The notes beneath the pieces are model-generated. The model saw only the letters and a list, made by a program, of their open reading frames with translations. It had not been told where the DNA came from and did not search any database. 64,000 nt of DNA from an uncultured Draconibacterium sp. (GTDB lineage Bacteria; Bacteroidota; Bacteroidia; Bacteroidales; Prolixibacteraceae): the NCBI RefSeq assembly GCF_963677565.1, contig NZ_OY781981.1, positions 4,208,001-4,272,000 of the forward strand, given 5' to 3'. Below are positions 46,286 to 54,159 of the stretch, in pieces. Both the position numbers and the translations under genes were made by a program. Position 1 is the first letter of the stretch. The number at the start of each line of letters is the position of its first letter.

Positions 46286-47284
46286 ATGGCAAACAACTTA
46301 AAAAACAGAAATTTCCTTAAACTCCTGGATTTTAGTCCGGCAGAAATCAACCACCTTTTAGAGCTCTCCGCAAGCCTAAAGCAAGCCAAGTATGCAGGCA
46401 CGGAAAGCCCAAGGCTAAGTGGCAAAAACATTGCATTGATTTTTGAAAAAGCTTCCACCCGTACACGCTGTGCTTTTGAAGTGGCTGCCTACGATCAGGG
46501 AGCAAGAGTTACCTACCTGGGACCATCGGGTTCTCAGATCGGGCAAAAGGAAACCATGAAAGACACGGCACGTGTGCTGGGAAGAATGTACGACGGCATT
46601 GAATACCGTGGCTTTGCACAAAATATTGTTGAAGAACTGGGCGAACATGCCGGAGTTCCTGTGTGGAACGGCCTGACCAACGAATTTCACCCTACCCAGA
46701 TCCTGGCTGATTTTCTAACCATGAAAGAGCACAGCACCAAACCGCTTTCCGATGTAAAGTTCTGCTACCTGGGCGATGCACGAAACAACATGGGCAATTC
46801 GTTGATGGTAGGCGCCGCCAAACTGGGTATGGATTTTCGTGCAGCTGCACCCAAAGCCTGCCAGCCAAGTGAGGACCTACAGGCAGAATGTAAAGAAATA
46901 GCAGTGCAGACGGGTGGAAAAATCACCATTACTGAAGATGTAGCCACAGCAGTTAAAGATTGTGATTTTCTGTACACCGATGTATGGGTTTCCATGGGCG
47001 AGCCCGACGAAGTTTGGCAGGAACGCATTGAACTGCTATTGCCCTACCAGGTGAACAAACAGGCGATGGAGCTCACCGGTAATCCTGAAGTTAAATTTTT
47101 GCATTGTTTACCGGCGTTCCACAACCGGGATACAAAAATTGGAGAGCAGATCTATCAAAAATTTGGGTTGGAAGCCATGGAAGTTACTGAAGAAGTTTTC
47201 GAAAGTAAAGCATCGCTGGTATTCGATGAAGCCGAAAACCGCATGCACACCATAAAAGCCGTTATGGTTGCCACATTGGCTTAA
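46286..47284 (+). CDS. arcB: ornithine carbamoyltransferase, probably catabolic
   Basis: A 332-residue enzyme; the ATG at 46286 is chosen over an in-frame ATG at 46241 inside the arcC end because the family's N-terminus starts here. Carbamoyl-phosphate loop STRTR is at 57-61, HPTQ at 135-138, HCLP at 273-276, and the ornithine-specific D232 with SMG at 236-238. The SMG motif separates it from the N-acetyl- and N-succinyl-ornithine transcarbamylases that many Bacteroidota use for arginine synthesis. Together with arcC it suggests the citrulline-to-ornithine direction; the anabolic name argF cannot be excluded. Confidence 0.93.
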   Translation: MANNLKNRNFLKLLDFSPAEINHLLELSASLKQAKYAGTESPRLSGKNIALIFEKASTRTRCAFEVAAYDQGARVTYLGPSGSQIGQKETMKDTARVLGRMYDGIEYRGFAQNIVEELGEHAGVPVWNGLTNEFHPTQILADFLTMKEHSTKPLSDVKFCYLGDARNNMGNSLMVGAAKLGMDFRAAAPKACQPSEDLQAECKEIAVQTGGKITITEDVATAVKDCDFLYTDVWVSMGEPDEVWQERIELLLPYQVNKQAMELTGNPEVKFLHCLPAFHNRDTKIGEQIYQKFGLEAMEVTEEVFESKASLVFDEAENRMHTIKAVMVATLA

Positions 47285-47305
47285 GCAAAATCACCATAGA
47301 TTTTT

Positions 47306-47343
47306 AAAGCATTATCTTCAGCTTTTGGAGGTAGTGCTTTTTT
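47306..47343 (+). terminator. Rho-independent terminator of the arcC-arcB unit
   Basis: AAAGCATTATCTTC pairs with GGAGGTAGTGCTTT over 14 bp with several wobble pairs, then a T-run; 21 bases after the arcB stop. Confidence 0.75.
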
Positions 47344-47353
47344 AATTTCAGCC

Positions 47354-47380
47354 ACTACTAACTAGTCACTAGTTAGTAGT
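47354..47380. repeat. 13-bp perfect palindrome ACTACTAACTAGT-C-ACTAGTTAGTAGT
   Basis: Two perfect 13-base arms around one base, followed by further TAGTAGTTA units. It begins the repeat-filled stretch after arcB. No T-run follows, so it is not a standard terminator. Confidence 0.65.
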
Positions 47381-47779
47381 TAGTAGTTACAAGCAAAAAT
47401 CTTTTTACTTCTTCCAACTTCTTGCTTCGTGCTTCAAGCTTTCTTAAAATCTCACCATCTCAGCGCTCCCTCTCTCTTCCCAAATACCCCATTCACTCAA
47501 TTACTCATTAACTATCCCGATCTTCATTCAATCTAAATCAATCTGATTTCAATCTCCACCAATCTCATCATCTCACCCTCTCAGCGATCCACTCTCACAG
47601 TCTAATCGTCTCAGTGCTCATCACTCCGTCTCCCTTTCCCGTTACTCATTCACTCAATAACTCAATAATCAATTCATCGTTCACAGTCTCAACGTCTCAT
47701 TACTCAAAGCTCATTAATCTTTAATCACTAATCCTTAATCACTAATCCTTTTCTTCCTTTCCTTTTTCAATCCTTTTCC
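47381..47779. repeat. C/T-rich degenerate repeat tract
   Basis: No gene is seen in about 400 bases. The plus strand is very poor in G: 47581-47640 has 25 C and 7 G. Short units recur in changed form: CATCTCACC-CTCTCAGCG, ACTCATTCACTCAATAACTC, TCACAGTCT, and TTAATCACTAATCC twice in tandem (47721-47748). Similar units recur on the other side of the next gene (48690-48830). Confidence 0.6.
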
Positions 47780-47787
47780 TATTTTTG
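47780..47787 (+). promoter_or_regulatory. -7-like element at the start of the PAP2 gene
   Basis: TATTTTTG, with a GTG start codon only 4 bases later (47792) and an ATG at 47837. If active, the transcript would be leaderless or translation would start further in. Confidence 0.35.
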
Positions 47788-47791
47788 CCCC

Positions 47792-48601
47792 GTGCAAAAT
47801 CATTCAACACTTATAAAGAATATTCTGGTGGCAGCCATGCTACTACTCACGATACAGGGAATTGCAAAGGACAAAAACAAACCGAGTCGGATTTCTTTAC
47901 TGACTTCCGAAACAACTTCTGCCTTTACTTTTCACAACGACTCCATTCACCGTATCGATTTTCGCTATGCCGACAAAAAAAGGGGAATCAACCCATTCAT
48001 TGCACCAACAATACTGATAACAGGGGGAACAATCCTACATTTTTCTGACTGGAAATACGATATTGATCAATGGCGCTGGGAACATTTTAATTACACGGGC
48101 GATCTGGATGACTATTTACGTTTTGCGCCAATCGTTGCCGTATACGGATTAAATGCACTTGGAATAAAAGGCAAAAACAATATTGGTAACCAGACTGCAA
48201 TTCTGGGAAAAAGCATGCTGTTAACAACCGCTATCACAAAAGGCCTGAAAAGCATTTTGGATGTTGAACGCCCAACCGGAGAAGGAGGTTCAATGCCTTC
48301 GGGGCATACGGCCATTACCTTTGCTGCTGCCCAGTGGATGCACCGCGAATACGGAGAAATAAGTCTATGGTACAGCGTGGGTGCTTATGCCTGTGCAACA
48401 ACAGTGGGTATTATGCGCATTTCCAAGGGGGGGCACTGGGCTTCCGATGTATTGGTTGGGGCAGGCATAGGAATGATTTCCACCGAACTTATCTACCTCA
48501 CCCATCAATACAAGTGGGATCGCGAACACCTTAAAAACCTCGATATTTTCCCGTTTAAGAACGGCCAGCAAAAAGGACTGGCATTGGTTTATACCTTTTA
48601 A
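47792..48601 (+). CDS. PAP2-family phosphatase
   Basis: Up to 269 residues from a GTG; an internal ATG at 47837 (residue 16) is the alternative, but the GTG gives a better signal peptide. The three phosphatase motifs are present: KSILDVERP, PSGHT and the R-x-x-x-GGHWASDV segment. Family enzymes dephosphorylate lipid carriers such as undecaprenyl pyrophosphate, lipid A or phosphatidic acid. A role in recycling the lipid carrier used by the capsule locus is attractive because of position, but unproven. Degenerate repeats flank it on both sides. Confidence 0.88.
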   Translation: MQNHSTLIKNILVAAMLLLTIQGIAKDKNKPSRISLLTSETTSAFTFHNDSIHRIDFRYADKKRGINPFIAPTILITGGTILHFSDWKYDIDQWRWEHFNYTGDLDDYLRFAPIVAVYGLNALGIKGKNNIGNQTAILGKSMLLTTAITKGLKSILDVERPTGEGGSMPSGHTAITFAAAQWMHREYGEISLWYSVGAYACATTVGIMRISKGGHWASDVLVGAGIGMISTELIYLTHQYKWDREHLKNLDIFPFKNGQQKGLALVYTF

Positions 48602-48690
48602 GAAGGTACAAGGTACAAGCTACAAGTCTCAAGTTACAAGCTTCAAGTTGCACGCTTCAAGCTACAAGTTACAACCAGGAAACTTCTTCC
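48602..48690. repeat. degenerate CAAG-type short repeats
   Basis: Directly after the PAP2 stop there is a run of units such as GGTACAAG, GCTACAAG, TCTCAAG, GTTACAAG, CTTCAAG and CTTCAAGCTACAAG, about every 8-10 bases. A trace of the same unit (AGTTACAAGC) is at about 47384. Confidence 0.65.
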
Positions 48691-48840
48691 ACCATCCAAC
48701 TCCGTGCTTCTTACTTCAATCCTCCATTCTCTTTTCAATCGTCATCAATCTATTCTCCCAATCTCACTTTCTCACAGTTCCACCATCTCAGAGCCCCACA
48801 GGCACTCCTTTCTTTTCTTCCAAGAACCATAGCCCCTATC
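48691..48840. repeat. C/T-rich degenerate repeat, second copy family
   Basis: The stretch with CTTCTTCCACCATCCAACTCCGTGCTTC and CTCACAGTTCCACCATCTCAGAGCC (given here only in part) mirrors the tract at 47400-47470. No gene is seen. Confidence 0.5.
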
Positions 48841-48911
48841 AGCATCTTGCCAAAAAAATAAAACAAGGAAAAATATTGTTGTTCACACTTCGAAATTTCT
48901 ACTGCAAATTA

Positions 48912-48919
48912 TACTTTTG
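48912..48919 (+). promoter_or_regulatory. -7 promoter element for upxY
   Basis: TACTTTTG, 31 bases before the ATG at 48951; no exact -33 box. It supports 48951 as the start rather than the open frame beginning at 48648. Confidence 0.5.
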
Positions 48920-48950
48920 TCCATTATTTCACGACTCACAAGAAAGGCTA

Positions 48951-49478
48951 ATGACTACCATACGAACTCAAAAACAATGGCATGTAGTGTACACTAAATC
49001 CCGCGCCGAGAAAAAAGTGCTTCAAGAACTTAGCCCAAGTAACATCGAGTGCTTCCTTCCTTTGCAAAAACAACTCCGTCAGTGGAAAGACCGCAAAAAA
49101 TGGGTAGAAATGCCACTTATTCCAGGTTATTGTTTTGTAAACATTACGCGCAAAGAATACGACAAAGTATTACAACTGAATAACGTGGTAAACTACATCA
49201 CCTTCGAACGCAAGGCCGCCATCATCCAACAATATGAAATCGATGCTATGCGGATCCTTTTGCAACAACATGATTTTGAGGTGGATGTTACCATAGAAAA
49301 TTTTGAACCGGGAAAACTGGTAGAAATCATCGAGGGGCCAATGGTTGGATTGAGAGGCGAACTGATTGAATCACGTGGAAAAAATAAATTTGCACTGCGC
49401 ATCGAACAAATCGAAACCTTCTTTCTAGCTGATATTCCTGCAAAACACCTTAGCGTTGTTCCTAAAACAGTTTATTAA
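48951..49478 (+). CDS. UpxY-family transcription antiterminator (NusG paralogue)
   Basis: A 175-residue protein; the frame is open further upstream (to 48648), but that part translates repeats, and the NusG-like domain begins right after 48951 (QWHVVYTKSRAEKKV). Residues about 8-105 are the NusG N-terminal domain that binds RNA polymerase; PLIPGYCFVNI is typical for NusG/RfaH-like proteins. The KOW-like C-terminal part (about 120-170; FEPGKLVEIIEGPMVGLRGELIE) is present. In Bacteroides, UpxY proteins sit at the head of capsule operons and prevent early termination in their own leader. Here it precedes the Wza-like gene by 840 bases. Confidence 0.9.
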   Translation: MTTIRTQKQWHVVYTKSRAEKKVLQELSPSNIECFLPLQKQLRQWKDRKKWVEMPLIPGYCFVNITRKEYDKVLQLNNVVNYITFERKAAIIQQYEIDAMRILLQQHDFEVDVTIENFEPGKLVEIIEGPMVGLRGELIESRGKNKFALRIEQIETFFLADIPAKHLSVVPKTVY

Positions 49479-50318
49479 TTTCCAAACATAGTGCCATACA
49501 ATATGGCAGATATCAATCATTTTTAAGCAGGGACTAGTACACATCTCACCACATTAAAAGCGAAAATTAACACACTGTGGCTATAAGCATAAGGCATTCT
49601 CTACCGAGAGTGAGAGCCCCGGTCTGCAAGGATATTGAACCCGCATTGCTGCCCAAAGATTCGTCACAGAATGTTTTTTCAGCAAATTCGAATACTTAAA
49701 AATCTAATTAACAAATTACCATTACACACAGATTTTATCGGAAATCTTTTTAAGACCAAACAAAACAAGTACATTTGTCACTCAATTTTCATATTAGCGT
49801 CCTGCTCATACAATAATTGTAACTGAGGGGGCGGAGCAGTGTCTCGATTCAATAATTTTAACCCTATTTCTTATAATACACACCACTTCACTAAGCATAT
49901 TATTAACCTTATATTAGAATGGTTTATTGCCATTAAACCAGCACCTGTCCATCTGCAAAAAATCGAAAAATTACTTTCTATAACTGGTTGTAGAAAAACT
50001 GTTCTGTATACAGGCAGTTACTCTAACTACAAAAACAGAAACGATTATCGGTCGTTAAATCAGGCATAAATAGTAAACATTGAAAATAAAAACACATACT
50101 TTAATGATAAACAATCCTTACTAATTTTGGAACAGGTATTAAAAAACATCCTACGCAACCCATAATTCGTTTTTTGCATCTAATTATTTATCTTCGACAA
50201 TTCAAAACTGAGCAACAAAACAATAAGAGAATAAAAAATCAGTTAACCATAAAAGAGTTTATAAACCACTTCTATACCTGTACTTTTTATAAGTTTCAGT
50301 TATAAACCACTATCGACA
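49479..50318 (+). promoter_or_regulatory. 840-bp gap between upxY and the capsule export genes: candidate leader
   Basis: No convincing gene: frames of about 63 and 76 codons (49635-49826, 49839-50069) have no recognisable product. Features seen: a GCCATA/TATGGC hairpin (49493-49507); -7-like elements TACATTTG (49770-49777) and TAATTTTG (50122-50129); CTGCTC/GAGCAG arms at 49802-49839. It may be the untranslated leader where UpxY acts. Which promoter is used is not known. Confidence 0.45.
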
Positions 50319-52655
50319 ATGAGAACACATTTTATTTTTCAGAAAGCGGCAACATTACTATTATTTATCTTTTTTATTTCAACCTCGAATGCCCAGGATG
50401 TTAAAAATGTAAACGTAAACACACTCTCTCAGGAAGAAATTCAGAAAGCACAAAAAGCCATGCTCGATGCCGGGTTAAGCGAAGAAGAAGCCATTCAACT
50501 GGCGCGTCAGCGTGGAGCTACCGAGCAGCAAATAAGCGACTTCCGCAAACGCTTAAGCGAACAGGATACTTCGAAACAAAACATGTACAACCTGTACGAA
50601 GAGCCCGAGGTGCTGCCCGAAAATGAGCAGGAGACCGAAAACTCGGAGCGCACCAGCGAATTCGATAAAGAGCTGCAGGTTTTTGGAGCCTACCTCTTTA
50701 ACAACGAAAACCTCACTTTCGAGCCACAGGTAAACATACAAACACCAAAAAACTACGAAATTGGTTTTGGCGATCAGCTGCTCATCCATATCTGGGGAAA
50801 TTCGCAAAACAACTACCAGCTGCGGGTAAACAACAACGGACAGATTATTATCCCCGACCTCGGCCCGGTTTATGTAGCCGGACTATCGTTTGACGAGGCC
50901 GAGAAAAAAATTGTAAAAAACCTCACATCCATTTATGCCGATATGGGAGGCGAAAACCCCGGAACATTTGCCCAGTTAAACATGGGGCAACTACGTTCTA
51001 TCCGCGTAAACCTGCTGGGAGAAGTGGTAACACCGGGCACCTACACCCTGCCCGTTACAGCAACGGTATTTAACGGCTTATACCTCTCGGGCGGTCCCAA
51101 CGAAATCGGATCGTTCAGAAATATAAAAATCATTCGCGATAACAAAGTAGAAAAACTGATCGACATCTATAAGTTACTGGTCGATGCCGATCCTTCCGAC
51201 AACATCATCCTAAAAGACGGCGACATTATCTTTGTTCCTCCCGTTGAAAAGAACGTGGTGGTAAACGGTGAATTTAAACGCAATGGCATTTTCGAAATAA
51301 AAGAAGGCGAAATGCTGAACGACCTGGTACGTTTTGCCGGTGGTTTTAATGCTGCTGCATACACGGCAAACACGCAAATTATCCGCCAAACACAAAGCGG
51401 GCAGCAAATTATTGATGTCGCTTTCAACCAGCTCAACACCACGCCGCTGGTAAAAGGCGATACCATACAAAACAGTCTGATTACTGACCGCTATGAAAAC
51501 CGCGTAAGTATCGAAGGGGCTGTTTATCATCCGGGAGAATACGAATGGACAGAAGGACTCACACTGGCACAGCTTATCAACAAAGCCGACCAGCTGCTTC
51601 CCGAAGCTTTTAAAGGCCGCGGACTGATTACCCGTTACAATGCCGACCGCACCACTTCGGCCATTGCTTTCGACGTAAAAGATATCAGCAGCGGAAAACA
51701 AAATATTGTACTGCAGGCCGACGACGAAGTGCTCATAAAAACGCATTTCGACATGAAAGAGCAGCCTTACATTTCCGTAAATGGCGAAGTACTCGATCCC
51801 GGCGCTTTTAACTGGTCGAAGAACATGACCCTTGGCGATGCCATTTTCCTGGCTGGCGGATTAACAGAAGGGGCCGACAGTACCTTTATTGAAATTGCCC
51901 GCCGCCTTAGCTACCGAGATGCCACTGTACTTTCCGATACCATCGGACATGTGCTAATCGCCAATATCTCGCGCGGACTGCAGTTTGGCAAAAACGATGC
52001 TGAAATGATACTACAGCCCTGGGATCAGGTGTCGGTGCGTACCGCTCCCAATTTCAGGCAAAACGAATCCGTAATTATCTCGGGTGAAGTAACCTATGCC
52101 GGTGCATATGCCATTACCAACAAACAAATGCGCATTTCTGACTTGGTAAACATGGCAGGAGGATTTACACCAAAAGCCTATCTCGAAGGGGCAACACTCA
52201 ACCGTTTCTCCGAAGAACTGGGTTTGGAACAGGTAGCCATTAACCTGCAGGACATTCTCAACAGCCCTAAAGACAGCAAAGACCTCTTGCTTAAGAACGG
52301 CGACCGTCTGAATATTCCTGAGTTTATGCAAACCGTAAAAATTATCGGCAGTGTGCAAAATCCTTTCTCCATCACCTACGAAACGGGGCGTAATGCCAAA
52401 TACTACGTGAACCGCACCGGGGGATTCCAGCAACAGGCCAATAAGAAAAAGACCTACGTACAATACCCCAATGGAGAAACAGCGGTTACCAAAGGATTTA
52501 TTTTTAAACGCTACCCCAAAGTAAGCCCCGGAAGCGTGGTGGTAGTACCCGAAAAAGTGGAGAAAGAACGCAATCAGGGAGCCTGGCTCGCCATCGCATC
52601 AACCATGGCATCACTGGCCGTTTCAATTGCAACTATTGTGAGTATTTCTAAATAG
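50319..52655 (+). CDS. Wza-like polysaccharide export protein with several SLBB domains
   Basis: A 778-residue protein with a signal peptide (about 1-25), a helical segment (35-90) with SEEEAIQLARQRGAT, a Poly_export domain (about 145-215; IGFGDQLLIHIWG) and about six SLBB-type beta-grasp units starting with the pattern VxxxGEVxxPGxY (near 230, 310, 395, 485, 585 and 670). It ends in a hydrophobic stretch (about 750-775). It is twice as long as E. coli Wza (379) and lacks a lipobox, as in many Bacteroidota relatives. It should form the outer-membrane-periplasm channel for capsule export. G+C is about 50% (30 of 60 in 51841-51900). Confidence 0.9.
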   Translation: MRTHFIFQKAATLLLFIFFISTSNAQDVKNVNVNTLSQEEIQKAQKAMLDAGLSEEEAIQLARQRGATEQQISDFRKRLSEQDTSKQNMYNLYEEPEVLPENEQETENSERTSEFDKELQVFGAYLFNNENLTFEPQVNIQTPKNYEIGFGDQLLIHIWGNSQNNYQLRVNNNGQIIIPDLGPVYVAGLSFDEAEKKIVKNLTSIYADMGGENPGTFAQLNMGQLRSIRVNLLGEVVTPGTYTLPVTATVFNGLYLSGGPNEIGSFRNIKIIRDNKVEKLIDIYKLLVDADPSDNIILKDGDIIFVPPVEKNVVVNGEFKRNGIFEIKEGEMLNDLVRFAGGFNAAAYTANTQIIRQTQSGQQIIDVAFNQLNTTPLVKGDTIQNSLITDRYENRVSIEGAVYHPGEYEWTEGLTLAQLINKADQLLPEAFKGRGLITRYNADRTTSAIAFDVKDISSGKQNIVLQADDEVLIKTHFDMKEQPYISVNGEVLDPGAFNWSKNMTLGDAIFLAGGLTEGADSTFIEIARRLSYRDATVLSDTIGHVLIANISRGLQFGKNDAEMILQPWDQVSVRTAPNFRQNESVIISGEVTYAGAYAITNKQMRISDLVNMAGGFTPKAYLEGATLNRFSEELGLEQVAINLQDILNSPKDSKDLLLKNGDRLNIPEFMQTVKIIGSVQNPFSITYETGRNAKYYVNRTGGFQQQANKKKTYVQYPNGETAVTKGFIFKRYPKVSPGSVVVVPEKVEKERNQGAWLAIASTMASLAVSIATIVSISK

Positions 52656-52858
52656 GATGTAGATAGTGGCAAGTTCCAAGATATGAGTTACGAGATACAA
52701 GACAGAAGAAAGACAGATAATAAGTATATAGATTGCTTCAGTCGTTTCTCCTTCGCAATGACAGAATAATTATATATACACCGGCGGCGTAAAAATGATA
52801 GAATAACCTGAGAATATATCAACCGCCACCTGACAAAATAAAAGTAGACAACAATCAA
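52656..52858. repeat. repeat-bearing gap between export and chain-length genes
   Basis: It contains CAAG-type units (GGCAAGTTCCAAG, GAGATACAAG) like those after the PAP2 gene, and ATTGCTTCAGTCG...CTTCGCAATGACAG (52732-52763), an interrupted inverted repeat (ATTGC/GCAAT) like intergenic repeats of other Bacteroidota. No gene is seen. Confidence 0.45.
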
Positions 52859-53974
52859 ATGACTGAAGACATTAAAAATACAACACAGGTTACCAACGAC
52901 GAAATAGACCTGATCGCCCTCGCTAAAACATTATGGGACAACCGGAAATTTATCATCATAATCGTTGCGGGATTTATGGTGCTGGGATTAGCCGTTGCAC
53001 TCCTTACACCCAAACAATACACCGCTTCCACCACGCTGGTACCGCAGGTTTCCGACGGATCATCAAAAATGGGCGGCCTCTCATCGCTGGCAGCAATGGC
53101 AGGATTTAATTTGAACGATATGACCGGCGGATCGTCTGAACTGTCGCCAATGGTATACCCGCAAATTGTAAAAAGTGTACCCTTCCAACTCGAATTGATG
53201 AACGCCCCATTCGAGTTCCCCGGGCAGGAACAGCCACTTACCTTTTACACCTACTTTAACGACATTAAAAAGCCCGGTGCACTGGCGCTGCTGAAAAAAT
53301 ACACCATCGGACTACCTGGAGTAATTGCCAATAGGGACAACGACGATACCACTGCAACAAACAATAAACAATCATCCATTGACTATGTCGCACTCACCCG
53401 CGAGCAGGACGACATCCGGAAACGCCTCGATAAAACGGTAAACCTGGATGTAAACGACAAAGACGGCTATCTGACCCTGTCGGCTACCACTCTCGATCCG
53501 AAACTGGCAGCACAGCTCACCCGGAAAGCACAAACACTGCTACAGAATACCATTACCGAGTTTAAAATTGAAAAAGCACAAGCACAACTCCAGTTTATTC
53601 AGGAGCGCTATACCGAAAAAAAGAGTGAATTTGAACAGGCACAGGCTGCCCTCGCCCAATTCCGCGACCGAAATAAAAACGTAACATCGGCACTGGCGCG
53701 AACCACAGAAGAACAGCTGCAAAACGAATACCAACTGGCTTTTGAAGTATACTCGCAACTGGCACAACAACTCGAGCAGGCTCAAATAAGGGTAAAAGAA
53801 GATACTCCTGTTTTTTCAGTGCTAAAACCGGTTACGGTGCCATTAGAGGATAATGCCAGTGGATTGACTACGCTAATCATCTTCACTTTTCTAGGATTAG
53901 TGATTGCGATTGGATGGATCTTTGGGAAAGAGTTCCTATCCAATATTAGAACCAAATGGGATAGCGAGAATTAA
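52859..53974 (+). CDS. Wzz-type polysaccharide co-polymerase / chain-length protein
   Basis: A 371-residue protein with a Wzz domain. Membrane helices lie at about 33-50 and 340-360, with a periplasmic part between them that has a long coiled-coil region (about 215-310; IEKAQAQLQFIQERYTEKK...). The C-terminal PxxP-type segment (FSVLKPVTVP) before the second helix is typical. There is no tyrosine-kinase (BY-kinase) domain, so it resembles the O-antigen type or a split capsule co-polymerase. It controls the chain length made by the Wzy-like protein. G+C is high like the Wza gene. Confidence 0.88.
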   Translation: MTEDIKNTTQVTNDEIDLIALAKTLWDNRKFIIIIVAGFMVLGLAVALLTPKQYTASTTLVPQVSDGSSKMGGLSSLAAMAGFNLNDMTGGSSELSPMVYPQIVKSVPFQLELMNAPFEFPGQEQPLTFYTYFNDIKKPGALALLKKYTIGLPGVIANRDNDDTTATNNKQSSIDYVALTREQDDIRKRLDKTVNLDVNDKDGYLTLSATTLDPKLAAQLTRKAQTLLQNTITEFKIEKAQAQLQFIQERYTEKKSEFEQAQAALAQFRDRNKNVTSALARTTEEQLQNEYQLAFEVYSQLAQQLEQAQIRVKEDTPVFSVLKPVTVPLEDNASGLTTLIIFTFLGLVIAIGWIFGKEFLSNIRTKWDSEN

Positions 53975-54159
53975 TTCTGGCTTTAGATAAACATTCTCTC
54001 CCTAAGAATTCAATTTATGAAGAATTCTCTTATAATTACAACTTGCTTAAAATCAACAAATAATCAGATCAAAGAAAATATTTTTTTGGACAAACTTTAA
54101 GCGCACAATACAAAATCAAAAATCATCTATCCAAATAAACATTTTATAATTAACCATTA
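53975..54159. other. composition boundary between export genes and sugar-specific genes
   Basis: The 185 bases between the Wzz and flippase genes contain AGAATTC/GAATTCT arms (54005-54028) and a 27-codon frame from 54017 to 54100 with no known product. G+C drops sharply from here on. Confidence 0.4.

Noticed and set aside
48602..48690. CAAG repeats as a possible CRISPR array
   Set aside because: Units are only about 8-10 bases, irregular, without spacers of even length, and no cas genes are present.
48648..48950. Upstream extension of the UpxY reading frame by about 100 codons
   Set aside because: It translates the C/T-rich repeat tract, and a -7 element lies at 48912, inside it; the NusG-like domain begins at 48951.
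49635..50069. Two small reading frames (63 and 76 codons) between upxY and the Wza-like gene
   Set aside because: No known motif, no promoter or ribosome site in the right place, and composition typical of AT-rich noncoding DNA. Kept as part of the candidate leader.
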